64,000 nucleotides of DNA from Sphingobium sp. AP50 (lineage in GTDB: Bacteria; Pseudomonadota; Alphaproteobacteria; Sphingomonadales; Sphingomonadaceae), in NCBI RefSeq assembly GCF_900109095.1, contig NZ_FNYZ01000002.1:1-64000 (forward strand), given 5' to 3'. The notes beneath the pieces were generated by a model. It did no database searches and was not told the DNA's origin. It saw only the letters and a list, made by a program, of their open reading frames with translations. Position numbers and translations under genes: made by a program. Every line of letters starts with the position of its first letter. Within the stretch, counting starts at the first letter, position 1. Shown here piece by piece: positions 35,818 through 45,355 of the stretch.

Positions 35818-36021
35818 TTATTGCCAGCTCAGCACTTCATGAATGACACCAGTCAACGCGAGGATCAGCACGGTCCCAAGGCTTGTGCCTATCCACGCCC
35901 AAATCCAGACGTGGCGCCCGACATTACCAAGTGGGCGCAACCAAAAAGCGATCGTAAAAACCGGCGACCAGACAATGAGTGCTGGAATAAGGAAGAGCAG
36001 AATAACCCAGAAAAGCAGCAT
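35818..36021 (-). CDS. Small membrane protein, unknown
   Basis: A 67-residue protein, almost wholly hydrophobic, with two segments (LLFWVILLFLIPALIVW; WAWIGTSLGTVLILALTGV) joined by a short polar turn. No family is recognised. It follows on the same strand after the gene at 36064-36384. Confidence 0.5.
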   Translation of the reverse strand: MLLFWVILLFLIPALIVWSPVFTIAFWLRPLGNVGRHVWIWAWIGTSLGTVLILALTGVIHEVLSWQ

Positions 36022-36063
36022 GTCGCCACTCTCTCATGGAACCAATATATCTGCAAACCGCCG

Positions 36064-36384
36064 TCACCCCACCGGATCGAGCAGACACCCCCAGCCCGGC
36101 TTGAACCGCGCGGTGCGGCTGGCGAGCAGCGGCACACTGGCGCGGACGGCGCGTTCCTCCGGCGCATCGTTCAGGCGCACCATCGCCATGCCCGGCTCCT
36201 TGTCGTCGGCGCAGCTACCCATGGCGCGCCCTTCGACATAGCGGCAGGAACAGCCCAGCCGCGCGCCATAGGCCGCGCCCAGTTCCGCGCGCGCACTCAG
36301 GCTCGCCCAGCTCCATGCCAACAAGCCGAGCAATGCCACGGCGACCAGCGCCACCACTATCCACCATTTTCGCCGAACCGCCAT
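36064..36384 (-). CDS. Single-span exported protein with conserved cysteines
   Basis: A 106-residue protein from ATG 36384, with basic start AVRRKWW, one membrane span (VVALVAVALLGLLAWSW) and a small outer domain holding CSCRYVEGRAMGSC and WGCLLDPVG. The four cysteines could form disulfides. It begins 37 bases from the divergent serine hydrolase gene, hinting at a shared promoter. Function unknown. Confidence 0.65.
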   Translation of the reverse strand: MAVRRKWWIVVALVAVALLGLLAWSWASLSARAELGAAYGARLGCSCRYVEGRAMGSCADDKEPGMAMVRLNDAPEERAVRASVPLLASRTARFKPGWGCLLDPVG

Positions 36385-36421
36385 GGCTCTTTCTGATTCC
36401 ACTGTGTAAGGGCGCCGGCTT

Positions 36422-37546
36422 ATGCAGATCGACAGTCGAATCGTAAAGCGCCTTGGCCTGGGCGCGGGCATCGCCGCGCTTGTCGTGGCGGGCACGCTGG
36501 TCGGGCGCGCGCAGCAGGCCCCCGATCCGGTCTACAGCGTCGCCTCGGATGCCGTCGTCGGCGCCAGCGCGCTGCGCGGCGCGATCGACCCGCTGTTCGA
36601 TGACAAGGCCATGGGCCAGACCCGCGCGCTGCTGGTGATGCGCGATGGCAAGGTGATTGCCGAACGCTATGCCCCCGGATTCGGGCCGGACACGAAATTG
36701 CTGTCCTGGTCCATGGCCAAGACGGTGACGTCGGTGCTGGTGGGCCTGATGGTGTCCGACGGGCGGCTGGCGCTCGACGCGCCGGTGCCGGTCGCCGCCT
36801 GGAGCCAGCCGGGCGACCCGCGCGGCCGCATCACCCTGCGGCAATTGCTGACGATGAGTTCGGGCCTCGACCATGTCGAGGATGGCGAACCGATCATGAA
36901 TGGCGATACGGTGCGCATGCTCTTTGCCGATGGCGCACAGGACATGGCCGCCTATGCCGAATCCAAACCGCTGGCCCATGCGCCGGGCGAGGAATTCGCC
37001 TATTCCACCGGCAGCAGCATGATCCTGTCCGACCTGATGACGCGGATGCTGACCAACAGCGCCGATCCGGACGTGCGGCGGCGGGCGATGCAGATGTTCA
37101 TCGACGGGCGGCTGAAGGCGCCGGGCAATCTGCCCAGCCTGACGGCCGAATATGACGCCAACGGCACGATGATCGGCGGCAGCATCATGCACATGACTGC
37201 GCGGGACTATGGCCGCTTCGGCGACCTGCTGCGCCGCCGGGGCCGGTCGCCCAGCGGGCATCAGATATTGCCGGAAAAATGGATCGACCTGATGACCACC
37301 CCGTCGGCGCGCAACGCCGCCTATGGGCTGCACATCTGGCTCAACCGCGACAGCAGCGAAAGCGCGCTAATGCCGGGGCAGGCGCCCGCGAGCCTGTTCG
37401 GCTGCGTCGGCCATAATGGCCAATATATCCTCATTTCTCCGTCCCAGCGGCTGACCGTGGTGCGGATCGGCATGTCCCCCGACAAGGACCAGCGTCGCGC
37501 GGTGCGTGGTGCGCTGGCCAGGCTGATCGGCCTGTTTCCGGGGTAA
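36422..37546 (+). CDS. Beta-lactamase-related serine hydrolase (class C-like fold)
   Basis: A 374-residue exported or membrane-anchored protein of the beta-lactamase/DD-peptidase superfamily. The nucleophile motif is Ser97-Met-Ala-Lys100 in LSWSMAKTV; the second motif is the Tyr in EFAYSTGSS; GHNGQYI near the end occupies the place of the third box. A hydrophobic N-terminal segment (LGLGAGIAALVVAGTLV) serves as signal or anchor. Substrate is unknown; esterases and peptidases share this fold, so antibiotic resistance should not be assumed. Confidence 0.88.
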   Translation: MQIDSRIVKRLGLGAGIAALVVAGTLVGRAQQAPDPVYSVASDAVVGASALRGAIDPLFDDKAMGQTRALLVMRDGKVIAERYAPGFGPDTKLLSWSMAKTVTSVLVGLMVSDGRLALDAPVPVAAWSQPGDPRGRITLRQLLTMSSGLDHVEDGEPIMNGDTVRMLFADGAQDMAAYAESKPLAHAPGEEFAYSTGSSMILSDLMTRMLTNSADPDVRRRAMQMFIDGRLKAPGNLPSLTAEYDANGTMIGGSIMHMTARDYGRFGDLLRRRGRSPSGHQILPEKWIDLMTTPSARNAAYGLHIWLNRDSSESALMPGQAPASLFGCVGHNGQYILISPSQRLTVVRIGMSPDKDQRRAVRGALARLIGLFPG

Positions 37547-37576
37547 AGCAGCCCCTTCGCGTTCCCAATATTCTCC

Positions 37577-37680
37577 GCTCGTCCTGAGTAGCCATTGAGC
37601 GAAGTCGAAATGGCGTATCGAAGGATCGGTGCTTCGATACGGGGCTTCGACTTCGCTCAGCCCCTACTCAGCACGAACGG
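37577..37680. repeat. Long imperfect palindrome, family C copy 2
   Basis: It begins CTCGTCCTGAGTAGCCATTG and ends CTACTCAGCACGAACGG, with internal TATCGAAGGATCGGTGCTTC. A shorter version of 32780-32934. It lies between the convergent serine hydrolase and phzF-like genes. Confidence 0.85.
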
Positions 37681-37717
37681 AGGGGGGATCTCACCTGCGC
37701 GGGGGTGACGATGGCGG

Positions 37718-38506
37718 TTACAGGAAAAACCGACCCTCGATCATGGTACGGCAGGCACCGGTCAGGATGACCCGATCGCCCTCCAGCGTGCAGCCCAGCC
37801 ACCCGCCCCGCGCCGAAGCCTGATAGGCGCGGAGGCGCGTCTTCCCCAGCCGCTCCGCCCAGACCGGCGTCAGCAGGCAATGGGCCGACCCGGTCACCGG
37901 ATCTTCATCGATCCCGCCGCCCGGCACGAAGACGCGGCTGACGATATCGCTGCCCTCGCCCGGCGCGCTGGCCATCAGCAGCAGGTCGCCATGCGCCTTC
38001 AGCGCGGCAAAGTCCGGCGTCAGCGCGCGGATCGCCGCCTCGTCCGGATAGAGGAACAGCGCATAGCCGCCATTGCGCCAATAGGATTGCAGCACCTGCC
38101 CGCCCAACCCTGCGGCCAGTTCCGGCATCGCCTTCTCCGTCATGCCCCACGCGGGCAGCGACAGCGTATAGCCATCGCCATCGCGCGCCACGGTCAGCAC
38201 ACCGGCATGGCGAGTGCGAAAGCGCACCGCATCCCGATCCCCCATCAGCACATGGCCGCTCGCCAGCGTGGCATGGCCGCACAGCTTCACCTCGACCGCC
38301 GGGGTGAACCAGCGCAGCGCATAATCCGCCTCCGGATCATCGGGCGTCGGCACGGTGAAGGCGGTTTCGGACAGGTTATTCTCCGCCGCGATTCCCTGAA
38401 GCATGGCATCGTCCAGCCACGCCTCCAGCGGCATCACGGCCGCAGGATTGCCGGTGAAGGGCGCGTCGGCAAAGGCATCGACCTGGGTAAAGGGCAGGCT
38501 GGTCAT
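37718..38506 (-). CDS. PhzF-family isomerase/epimerase-like protein
   Basis: A 262-residue protein with the two-lobed PhzF fold. The N-terminal QVDAFADAPFTGNPAAV and the catalytic Glu in ENNLSETAFTV are clear, as are LCGHATLASGHV and the C-terminal DEDPVTGSAHC. ATG 38506 is used, with GAGG nine bases before it. PhzF itself isomerises a phenazine precursor; most homologues, probably including this one, act on unknown small molecules. No phenazine genes are nearby. Confidence 0.9.
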   Translation of the reverse strand: MTSLPFTQVDAFADAPFTGNPAAVMPLEAWLDDAMLQGIAAENNLSETAFTVPTPDDPEADYALRWFTPAVEVKLCGHATLASGHVLMGDRDAVRFRTRHAGVLTVARDGDGYTLSLPAWGMTEKAMPELAAGLGGQVLQSYWRNGGYALFLYPDEAAIRALTPDFAALKAHGDLLLMASAPGEGSDIVSRVFVPGGGIDEDPVTGSAHCLLTPVWAERLGKTRLRAYQASARGGWLGCTLEGDRVILTGACRTMIEGRFFL

Positions 38507-38583
38507 GGACATATCCTCATCATTTGCACCCTGATGCCCAGCCTGCACCGGCACGAACAGGGCCGCCCCCGCCGGATTGGCTT

Positions 38584-40368
38584 TCACCCCAGCAGCACCA
38601 GCGCACTACACACCGCCAGCCCGACGACGATATTGATCGGCACCCCGATCCGCACGAAATCGGCGAAGCGATAATCCCCCGCAGCATAGACCAGCGCATT
38701 GGTCTGATAGCCGATCGGCGTCGCGAAACAGGCCGACGCCCCGATCATCAGCGCAATCACCAGCGGCCGGGCATCGACGCCCAGCTGATGCGCCAGCGCG
38801 ATGGTGATCGGCGTCAACAGCGCCGCCACCGCATTGTTGCTGAGCAGTTCAGACAATATCAGCGCGGCGAAATAGACGATGAACACCAGGCTCCAGGCCG
38901 GCGCCACCTGCATCAGCGGCGTGATCCACCCGACCATCAGCGCCACGCTGCCCGCCTGCTCCAGCGCCAGCCCCACGGCCAGCATGGCGAAGATCAGGAT
39001 CAGCGTATCGCCGTCGATCGCGCCCCAGGCCTCCTCCGGGTCGATACAGCGGGTGATCAGGATCAGCCCCACCGCGATCACCGCCGCCATGCCAATGCCC
39101 ACGACATTGAAGGCGGCCAGAAACACCGCCCCCGCCATGGCGGCGATGGCGATCCACGCCTTGCGCGGACGAAAGGCGCGGGTGCGGCTGACATCGACAC
39201 CAATCAGATGGGGGTTATCCTTGAGTGACCGCATCGCATCATCGCCGCCCGCAATGAGCAGTCGGTCGGCGCCGCGAATGCGCGTATCGGCCAGATCGGG
39301 ACCGGGCAGATGGCGGGCACGGTGAATGCCGATGATCCGCACCCGCAGCGCATGGAGAAAGGGAATGTCCAGCAGCCGCTCGCCGATCGACGGATGGCTG
39401 GGCGCGACCATCGCCTCCACCACGGTTCCATCCTGCGCACTGGTCCGCGAATCGGCTGCGACACCTAGCTCGAACCGGCCCGATTCCCGCATCGTCATGA
39501 TCGCGGCGCCATCCGCCCGCACGATCAGCCGGTCGCCCGAATGCAGTTCCTCCGCCTCCAGATCATGACGCCGCACATCGCCCGCGCGCTTCAGCCCCAG
39601 CAATTGCACCGACCGGCCGAACAGGCCCAGCGACCCGATCTCCCGCCCGATATCCTCGCTCTCCTGCGGCACCACCAGTTCGGTCAGATAATCCTGCACC
39701 GCCGTTCCGCCATCTTCCCCCGCGATGGACGGCGGATCACTGGGCAGCAGGAAGGACAGGCAAAGCAGCGCCACGATCCCCGCCGCAGCGCCCGCCGCGC
39801 CATAAAGGCTGATGTCGAAAATGCCGAAACGCGGCAGCCCCTGTTCGGCCGCGATGCCCGCGACGACCAGATTGGTCGACGTGCCGACCAGCGTAAGGCA
39901 CCCGCCCAGCACCGCAACCGTGTTCATCGGGATCAGCAGCTTCTTGACCGGATAGCCCGTCGCCTGCGCCAGCTTGAACATGATCGGGATCAGCAGCACC
40001 ACGACCGGCGTATTGTTGAGGAAGCCCGACAGGAGCAACGCGCCCAGCCCGACTTCGGCAAGAGCGATACGGGGGTAGCGCTCCGCCCGCGTCATGATGA
40101 GGTCCGCGACACGGCTGATGACCCCGGTGCGGATCAGCGCGCCCGACAGCACGAACATCGCCCCCACCGTCAGCGGCGCGCTGTTGGAAAAGACCGAGAA
40201 CATCGCCTTTTCGTTCAGCATGCCCAGCACGCCATAGGCGCAGGCGCCCACCACCGCGATCACGGTGGGCGAATAGCGTTCGCGCACGAAGGCCACGAAC
40301 ATGCCCGCCAGAATGACCAGCCCGATTTCCGCGCGATAAATGCCCAGCAGCGCGGTGATGAAATGCAT
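38584..40368 (-). CDS. SLC13/DASS-type permease with two RCK_C domains
   Basis: A 594-residue membrane protein. Two halves with hairpin motifs (GFLNNTPVVVLLIPIM; SELLSNNAVAALLTPI) flank a soluble middle with two TrkA-C-like modules (GLKRAGDVRRHDLEAEELHS; RIIGIHRARHLPGPDLADT). This is the layout of SLC13-family sulfate or other anion permeases in bacteria. ATG 40368 is used because it opens just before the first membrane segment. Substrate is not readable; sulfate is the commonest for this architecture. Confidence 0.9.
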   Translation of the reverse strand: MHFITALLGIYRAEIGLVILAGMFVAFVRERYSPTVIAVVGACAYGVLGMLNEKAMFSVFSNSAPLTVGAMFVLSGALIRTGVISRVADLIMTRAERYPRIALAEVGLGALLLSGFLNNTPVVVLLIPIMFKLAQATGYPVKKLLIPMNTVAVLGGCLTLVGTSTNLVVAGIAAEQGLPRFGIFDISLYGAAGAAAGIVALLCLSFLLPSDPPSIAGEDGGTAVQDYLTELVVPQESEDIGREIGSLGLFGRSVQLLGLKRAGDVRRHDLEAEELHSGDRLIVRADGAAIMTMRESGRFELGVAADSRTSAQDGTVVEAMVAPSHPSIGERLLDIPFLHALRVRIIGIHRARHLPGPDLADTRIRGADRLLIAGGDDAMRSLKDNPHLIGVDVSRTRAFRPRKAWIAIAAMAGAVFLAAFNVVGIGMAAVIAVGLILITRCIDPEEAWGAIDGDTLILIFAMLAVGLALEQAGSVALMVGWITPLMQVAPAWSLVFIVYFAALILSELLSNNAVAALLTPITIALAHQLGVDARPLVIALMIGASACFATPIGYQTNALVYAAGDYRFADFVRIGVPINIVVGLAVCSALVLLG

Positions 40369-40410
40369 GTCTGGCCATCCCCCTGAAAGATCGCGTGGTC
40401 GCGTCTCCTT

Positions 40411-40564
40411 AGAGTCTGTTTGGAATGCGCCTTCGGCGCATCCGCACCGGCCCGCACCCCCACCCGACCGCCCAGACATGGTACCCTGATGGGTGGTCGG
40501 GTGGGGGTGCGGGCCGGTGCCGCATCGAAAATGCGCTCCTCCGCGCATTTTCCAAACAGACTCT
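40411..40564. repeat. 154-bp MITE-like inverted repeat, family D copy 1
   Basis: The outer ends AGAGTCTGTTTGGAA (40411-40425) and TTCCAAACAGACTCT (40550-40564) are perfect complements. Inside lie hairpins of ATGCGC type and a second pair of long arms, GCACCGGCCCGCACCCCCAC and its complement. The core recurs at 50580-50655. It could be a non-autonomous mobile palindrome; no coding content. Confidence 0.88.
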
Positions 40565-40582
40565 TACAGAGGTGAAACGAAA

Positions 40583-40612
40583 CGGACCGGCCATGGTTGC
40601 ATGACCGGTCCG
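40583..40612 (-). terminator. Terminator of the cbpA-brkB-fabI-aroC run
   Basis: On the minus strand CGGACCGG and CCGGTCCG pair around a 14-base loop in which CAT/ATG also pair; TTTCGTTTC follows. It is 30 bases after the aroC stop. Confidence 0.8.
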
Positions 40613-40642
40613 CCTTGCCGATTTTATCGGACGATCAGCGCC

Positions 40643-41713
40643 TCATTCGCCGCATTGGGCGCGATGCAGCAGCTTCTGGTCCGCCAGCACCAGCGCCATC
40701 ATCGCTTCCACCACAGGCACGCCGCGAATGCCGACACAGGGGTCATGCCGCCCCTTGGTGATGATGTCCGACGCTTCACCGTCGCGGGTGACCGTCTCGA
40801 CCGGGATCAGGATCGAACTGGTCGGCTTGAAGGCGACCCGGACCTTGACCGGCTGCCCGGTGGAAATGCCGCCCGCAATGCCGCCGGCATGGTTGGCCAG
40901 AAAGACCGGGCCGTCATTGCCCGGCCGCATCGGATCCGCATTCTGCTCGCCGCGCAGGCGGGCGGCCGCAAAGCCGTCGCCAATCTCCACGCCCTTGACC
41001 GCGTTGATGCTCATCATCGCGCTCGCCAGTTCGCTGTCCAGCTTGGCATAGAGCGGCGCGCCCCAGCCAGCCGGCACGCCCGATGCGACGCATTCCACAA
41101 CCGCCCCGATCGAGGAGCCATCCTTGCGCGCGCCATCGACCAGCGCTTCCCAGCGCTGCGCCGCGACCGGATCGGGGCAGAAGAAGGGGTTCTGGCCGAT
41201 TTGCGACGCATCGAAATTGGCGTAATCGATCGCATCGCCGCCAATTTCGCTGACATAGGCGAAGATATCGACTTCCGGGATGACCGCACGGGCCACCGCC
41301 CCCGCCGCGACCCGGCTGGCGGTTTCCCGCGCCGAGGACCGCCCGCCGCCGCGATAGTCGCGGAAACCATATTTGGCGTCATAGGCATAATCGGCATGGC
41401 CGGGGCGATATGCCTTGGCAACCTCCGAATAATCCTTGGAACGCTGGTCGGTATTCTCGATCATCAGGCTGATCGGCGTGCCCGTGGTGCGCCCTTCGAA
41501 CACGCCGGACAGGATGCGGACCTCGTCCGGCTCGCGCCGCTGCGTGGTGAATTTGGAGGTGCCCGGCTTGCGCAGGTCCAGCCAGGGCTGAATGTCGCCC
41601 TCGCTCAGTTCCAGCCCCGGAGGACAGCCGTCCACCACTGCGCCGATGGCAGGACCATGGCTCTCGCCCCAGGTGGTGAAGCGGAAAACGCGACCGAATG
41701 TGTTGAAGCTCAT
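40643..41713 (-). CDS. aroC: Chorismate synthase
   Basis: A 356-residue enzyme that makes chorismate from EPSP with reduced FMN, the last shared step of aromatic synthesis. All family signatures are visible: [13 protein letters not shown] at the N-terminus, [20 protein letters not shown] in the middle and [15 protein letters not shown] near the end. It lies 36 bases after fabI and is followed by a strong terminator. Confidence 0.97.
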   Translation of the reverse strand: MSFNTFGRVFRFTTWGESHGPAIGAVVDGCPPGLELSEGDIQPWLDLRKPGTSKFTTQRREPDEVRILSGVFEGRTTGTPISLMIENTDQRSKDYSEVAKAYRPGHADYAYDAKYGFRDYRGGGRSSARETASRVAAGAVARAVIPEVDIFAYVSEIGGDAIDYANFDASQIGQNPFFCPDPVAAQRWEALVDGARKDGSSIGAVVECVASGVPAGWGAPLYAKLDSELASAMMSINAVKGVEIGDGFAAARLRGEQNADPMRPGNDGPVFLANHAGGIAGGISTGQPVKVRVAFKPTSSILIPVETVTRDGEASDIITKGRHDPCVGIRGVPVVEAMMALVLADQKLLHRAQCGE

Positions 41714-41749
41714 GAAATTCCCGATCCGGTCGCGTTAACGCCTTATGCC

Positions 41750-42559
41750 TTATGCCTTATCCAGCGCGATGTCAGGCGCGTCTTCGGCCTTCATGCCGAT
41801 GACGTTATAGCCCGCGTCGACATGATGGATTTCGCCGGTCACGCCCGATGCCAGATCCGACAACAGGTACAGGCCAGCGCCGCCCACATCCTCGATCGTC
41901 ACATTGCGGCGAAGCGGCGAGTTCAGTTCGTTCCACTTCAGGATATAGCGGAAGTCGCCGATGCCGCTGGCGGCCAGCGTCTTGATCGGACCGGCGGAGA
42001 TGGCGTTGACGCGGATATTTTCCGGACCCAGGTCCATCGCCAGATATTTGACGCTGGTTTCCAGCGCCGCCTTGGCCACGCCCATCACATTATAGTGCGG
42101 GATCACCTTTTCCGCGCCATAATAGCTCAGCGTCAGCAGGCTGCCGCCGTCCTTCATCAGCTTGCGCGCGCGTGCCGTGACGGCGACGAAGCTGTAGACC
42201 GAGATGTTCATGGTCAGCAGGAAATTGTCGAGGCTGGTGTCGGCATAAAGGCCGCGCAGCTCATTCTTGTCGGAAAAGCCGATGGCGTGGACGACGAAGT
42301 CCAGCTTGCCCCAGCGCGCCTCGATCTCGGCAAAGGCAGCGTCCAGCTTGTCCATGTCGGACACGTCGCAATCGATCAGGAAATCCGACCCGACCTGTTC
42401 CGCCAGCGGGCGGACACGCTTGGCCAGCGCATCGCCCTGATAGGAGAAGGCGAGTTCCGCACCCTGTGCGTGCAGTTGCTGGGCGATACCCCAAGCCAGC
42501 GACTTGTCATTCGCCAGCCCCATGATGAGCCCGCGCTTTCCTGCCATCAAGCCTGTCAT
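41750..42559 (-). CDS. fabI: Enoyl-[acyl-carrier-protein] reductase (NADH)
   Basis: A 269-residue short-chain dehydrogenase-type enzyme for the final reduction in fatty acid elongation. The FabI signatures are GLANDKSLAWGIA at the start and the Tyr-x6-Lys catalytic pair within YNVMGVAKAALE. ATG 42559 overlaps the brkB stop (ATGA). This family is the target of triclosan; no substitution can be judged here. Confidence 0.96.
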   Translation of the reverse strand: MTGLMAGKRGLIMGLANDKSLAWGIAQQLHAQGAELAFSYQGDALAKRVRPLAEQVGSDFLIDCDVSDMDKLDAAFAEIEARWGKLDFVVHAIGFSDKNELRGLYADTSLDNFLLTMNISVYSFVAVTARARKLMKDGGSLLTLSYYGAEKVIPHYNVMGVAKAALETSVKYLAMDLGPENIRVNAISAGPIKTLAASGIGDFRYILKWNELNSPLRRNVTIEDVGGAGLYLLSDLASGVTGEIHHVDAGYNVIGMKAEDAPDIALDKA

Positions 42560-43521
42560 AATCTTATTCCGTTCCCTTCGTCCTGCGCGATCGGCTGCGC
42601 ATCCTCTTCGGGGAATTCTGCCAGCGCCGCGTTCAATTCCGCGCCAATTACCACGCCAAGCCCCACGAGAAAGAAAAAAATGAGGGTGATCATGACACCC
42701 GCCAGACTGCCATAGGTCCGGCCATAGCCGCCCAGCAGCGACAGCGTCGGCGGCAACAACAATGTCGTGCCATACCACCAGAGCGATGTCGCCACCGCGC
42801 CGGGCCATTTGGGAAAGCGGCGCGGCTTGTAGGCGGTGGGGGTCAAGGCCACGAACAGCGACCAGAGCGCGACGCATAATATGCCCATCGGCACCAGTTT
42901 GGCCGATGCGACCAGAGCGATCGCTTCATCGGCCCAGGGCAATATCTGGTGCAGGAACTGGTCGACGCCGGTGATCGCCACCTGAAGCGAGAAGGCGAAC
43001 ATCACCAGAAAGACGCTGACCAGCGTGATGCCGATGGCACCAAGCCGATAACGCCAGAAAGGCTTGGTGCTTTTGGTGCCGTAAGCGCGGCGGAGAATGT
43101 CGCGGATCGTCTCAATGAGGCTGCCTACGGTCCACAGGCCGACAAGCCCGCCCAGCCACAGCAGCGGCCCGCTGCGCGCGGTCAGCACCTCATTGATCGG
43201 CTGGCGCACCACATCGGCCACGCCGCGCGGCACCGTGTAGAGGAAAGCGTTGACCGCCTGCACCCCATCCTCGGTCCGGCCGAAGATGCTCGCCACCGCC
43301 GCCGCGACGATGAAGAAGGGGAACAGCGTCATCAGCGACAGATAGGCGAGGTTCCCGGCATGGATGAAACCGTCGCTATAGGTGCCGACCGCGACCCGCT
43401 TCGCCACTTCGAAGACATGGGAACCCGGCCGCACCCGGTCCATCTGTCGATGGAAATGCTCGCGCGCCTCCTGCGCCATGTGACGGCGCTGTTCGGGCGA
43501 AAGGGGCGACGGCATCGGCAT
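42556..43521 (-). CDS. YihY/BrkB-family inner membrane protein
   Basis: A 321-residue protein with about six membrane segments. The family's conserved stretches are present: DGFIHAGNLAYLSLMTLFPF, AVNAFLYTVPRGVADVV and LGGYGRTYGSLAGVMITLIF. It was long called ribonuclease BN in error; the actual function is unclear (transport or virulence-linked). It lies 15 bases after cbpA and overlaps fabI by four bases. Confidence 0.93.
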   Translation of the reverse strand: MPMPSPLSPEQRRHMAQEAREHFHRQMDRVRPGSHVFEVAKRVAVGTYSDGFIHAGNLAYLSLMTLFPFFIVAAAVASIFGRTEDGVQAVNAFLYTVPRGVADVVRQPINEVLTARSGPLLWLGGLVGLWTVGSLIETIRDILRRAYGTKSTKPFWRYRLGAIGITLVSVFLVMFAFSLQVAITGVDQFLHQILPWADEAIALVASAKLVPMGILCVALWSLFVALTPTAYKPRRFPKWPGAVATSLWWYGTTLLLPPTLSLLGGYGRTYGSLAGVMITLIFFFLVGLGVVIGAELNAALAEFPEEDAQPIAQDEGNGIRL

Positions 43522-43536
43522 CAGCCGACCAACGCC

Positions 43537-44463
43537 TCAAACGCCCAGATGGGCGCGCACGGCACGCTGGTCCTGCCAGCTTTCCACCAGAGCCTGAATC
43601 GCCGGATCATCGGCCGGCACATCGATCAGGAGCGTGACGAGCTGATCACCGCGCTGGCCATCCTTGCCGGTAAAGCCCTTGCCGCGCAGGCGCAGCGTCT
43701 TGCCCGATGCGGCGCCCGGCGTCACGCCCAGCATCACCGGACCATCGACCGTCGGCACCTTGACCTTGCCGCCCTTCACCGCCTCATCGAGCGTGATCGG
43801 CAGGTCCAGCAGCACATTGTCCCCATCCCGCTTGAAGAAGGGATGCGGCTTCACCTCAATCGTGACGATCGCATCGCCCGCACCGCCCGGCCCGGCCTGA
43901 CCCCGGCCAGACAGGCGCATCTGCGTGCCCGTCTCCACGCCAGCCGGCAGCTTCAGGTCGATCGTCTTGCCATCCTGCAAGGTGATGCGCTGCGGGCTGA
44001 GCGTCGCGGCATCATTGAACTGCACGGCCAGCCGATAGGCGACATTCGCGCCCTTTTGCGGCGGCGCCTGCCGGCCGAAACCGCCAAAGCCGCCACCTCC
44101 GCCGCCGCCCGCGCGACGGCCAGCGCCGCCAAACAGCCCTTCGAAAATATCGCCGAAATCCGCGCCGCCGCTCTCGAAACCGCCGCCTGGCTGGCCACGA
44201 AAGCCGCCACCACCACCGCCAAAGCCGAAGGGCGAGGTCGGATTGCCGTCGCCGTCAATCTCGCCCCGGTCGAAACGGGCGCGCTTATCCTTGTCCGACA
44301 GCAGATCATAGGCATTGGTCGCGGCCGAGAATTTCTCCGCCGCCTGCGGATTATCCTTGTTCCGGTCGGGGTGCAGCTCTTTTGCCAGCTTGCGATAGGC
44401 GGACTTGATCTCCGCTTCGCTGGCGTTGCGGGCTATGCCCAGCGTGGAATAGGGGTCGGCCAT
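43537..44463 (-). CDS. cbpA: DnaJ-class chaperone, CbpA-like
   Basis: A 308-residue J-protein. The J domain is at the N-terminus with the HPD motif in AKELHPDRNK. A Gly/Phe-rich linker follows (PFGFGGGGGGFRGQPGGGF). Two beta-sandwich substrate domains come next (VKGGKVKVPTVDGPVML). The zinc-finger of DnaJ is absent, which places it with CbpA. It should stimulate DnaK ATPase. It is the first gene of the run leading to aroC and is divergent from pdxH. Confidence 0.92.
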   Translation of the reverse strand: MADPYSTLGIARNASEAEIKSAYRKLAKELHPDRNKDNPQAAEKFSAATNAYDLLSDKDKRARFDRGEIDGDGNPTSPFGFGGGGGGFRGQPGGGFESGGADFGDIFEGLFGGAGRRAGGGGGGGFGGFGRQAPPQKGANVAYRLAVQFNDAATLSPQRITLQDGKTIDLKLPAGVETGTQMRLSGRGQAGPGGAGDAIVTIEVKPHPFFKRDGDNVLLDLPITLDEAVKGGKVKVPTVDGPVMLGVTPGAASGKTLRLRGKGFTGKDGQRGDQLVTLLIDVPADDPAIQALVESWQDQRAVRAHLGV

Positions 44464-44598
44464 CGTCTACCTGTTGCAGAAAAGCATCACTTGTCGACTA
44501 TGTGGACGATGCGACGCATACATTCAAGAAGAGGATCGCAGGCAGGACGCAGGGCACCCCTTATCGACACGCCTGCCCCCCTCTCCTAAGAAGCAGGC

Positions 44599-45174
44599 AT
44601 GACCGATCCCTTCGCCCTTTTCGACGAGTGGTACGCGCAGGCGCGTGACACCGAACTCAATGACAGCAACGCCATGGCGCTGGCGACCGCCGATGCGCGC
44701 GGCCGTCCTTCGGTGCGGATGGTGCTGCTCAAGGGCCATGGGCCGGACGGCTTTGTCTTCTACACCAATTTCGAAGGGCGCAAGGCGGGCGAATTGCTGG
44801 CCAATCCCCATGCCGCGCTGCTGTTCCACTGGAAATCGCTGCGGCGACAGATTCGGATCGAGGGTGCCATAAGCCCGGTCGACGATGCGACCGCCGACGC
44901 CTATTTCGCCAGCCGCAGCCGCGACAGCCAACTGGGCGCCTGGGCCTCCGACCAGTCCCGCCCCCTGCCCTCGCGCGATATCTTCATGGACCGGTTCGAT
45001 GCGGTCAGCGCCCGTTTCGACGGCGGCCCGGTGCCCCGCCCGCCCCATTGGTCGGGCTTTCGCCTGACGCCCGAACGCATCGAATTTTGGCAGGATCGGG
45101 AGCATCGGCTGCATGAACGCCGCCTGTTCGAACGGTCGGCCGATGGCTGGAACGAAGGCCTGCTCTATCCCTGA
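44599..45174 (+). CDS. pdxH: Pyridoxine/pyridoxamine 5'-phosphate oxidase
   Basis: A 191-residue FMN enzyme that oxidises PNP or PMP to pyridoxal phosphate. Seen are the FMN-binding VRMVLLKGHGPDGFVFYTNF, the QIRIEG strand, and the C-terminal signature within FRLTPERIEFWQ...RLHERRLFE. It is shorter than the 218-residue E. coli enzyme at the N-terminus only. Confidence 0.95.
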   Translation: MTDPFALFDEWYAQARDTELNDSNAMALATADARGRPSVRMVLLKGHGPDGFVFYTNFEGRKAGELLANPHAALLFHWKSLRRQIRIEGAISPVDDATADAYFASRSRDSQLGAWASDQSRPLPSRDIFMDRFDAVSARFDGGPVPRPPHWSGFRLTPERIEFWQDREHRLHERRLFERSADGWNEGLLYP

Positions 45175-45355
45175 CATTTCCCGTCACTATCGGCAGGTGC
45201 GGAAAAATCGGGGGCGGAAAGACCATCCTGCTTCGTCTTTGTCCATGCGGATTGGGTTGCGCGCCGATTGCGGGCCGCCTCTTCGCCTGTTAGGCGTCAG
45301 CCTGACAGACGTACAATAGGTGGGGGCTGCGCCTGCGCGGCCCATGAGGAATTTG

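Noticed and set aside
36422-37546. Reading the serine hydrolase as an antibiotic-resistance beta-lactamase
   Set aside because: Only the superfamily motifs SxxK and YxT-like are visible; esterases and peptidases share them, and no ampR-type regulator is near.
37718-38506. Phenazine biosynthesis cluster
   Set aside because: A lone PhzF-family gene without other phz genes; the family is broad and mostly of unknown substrate.
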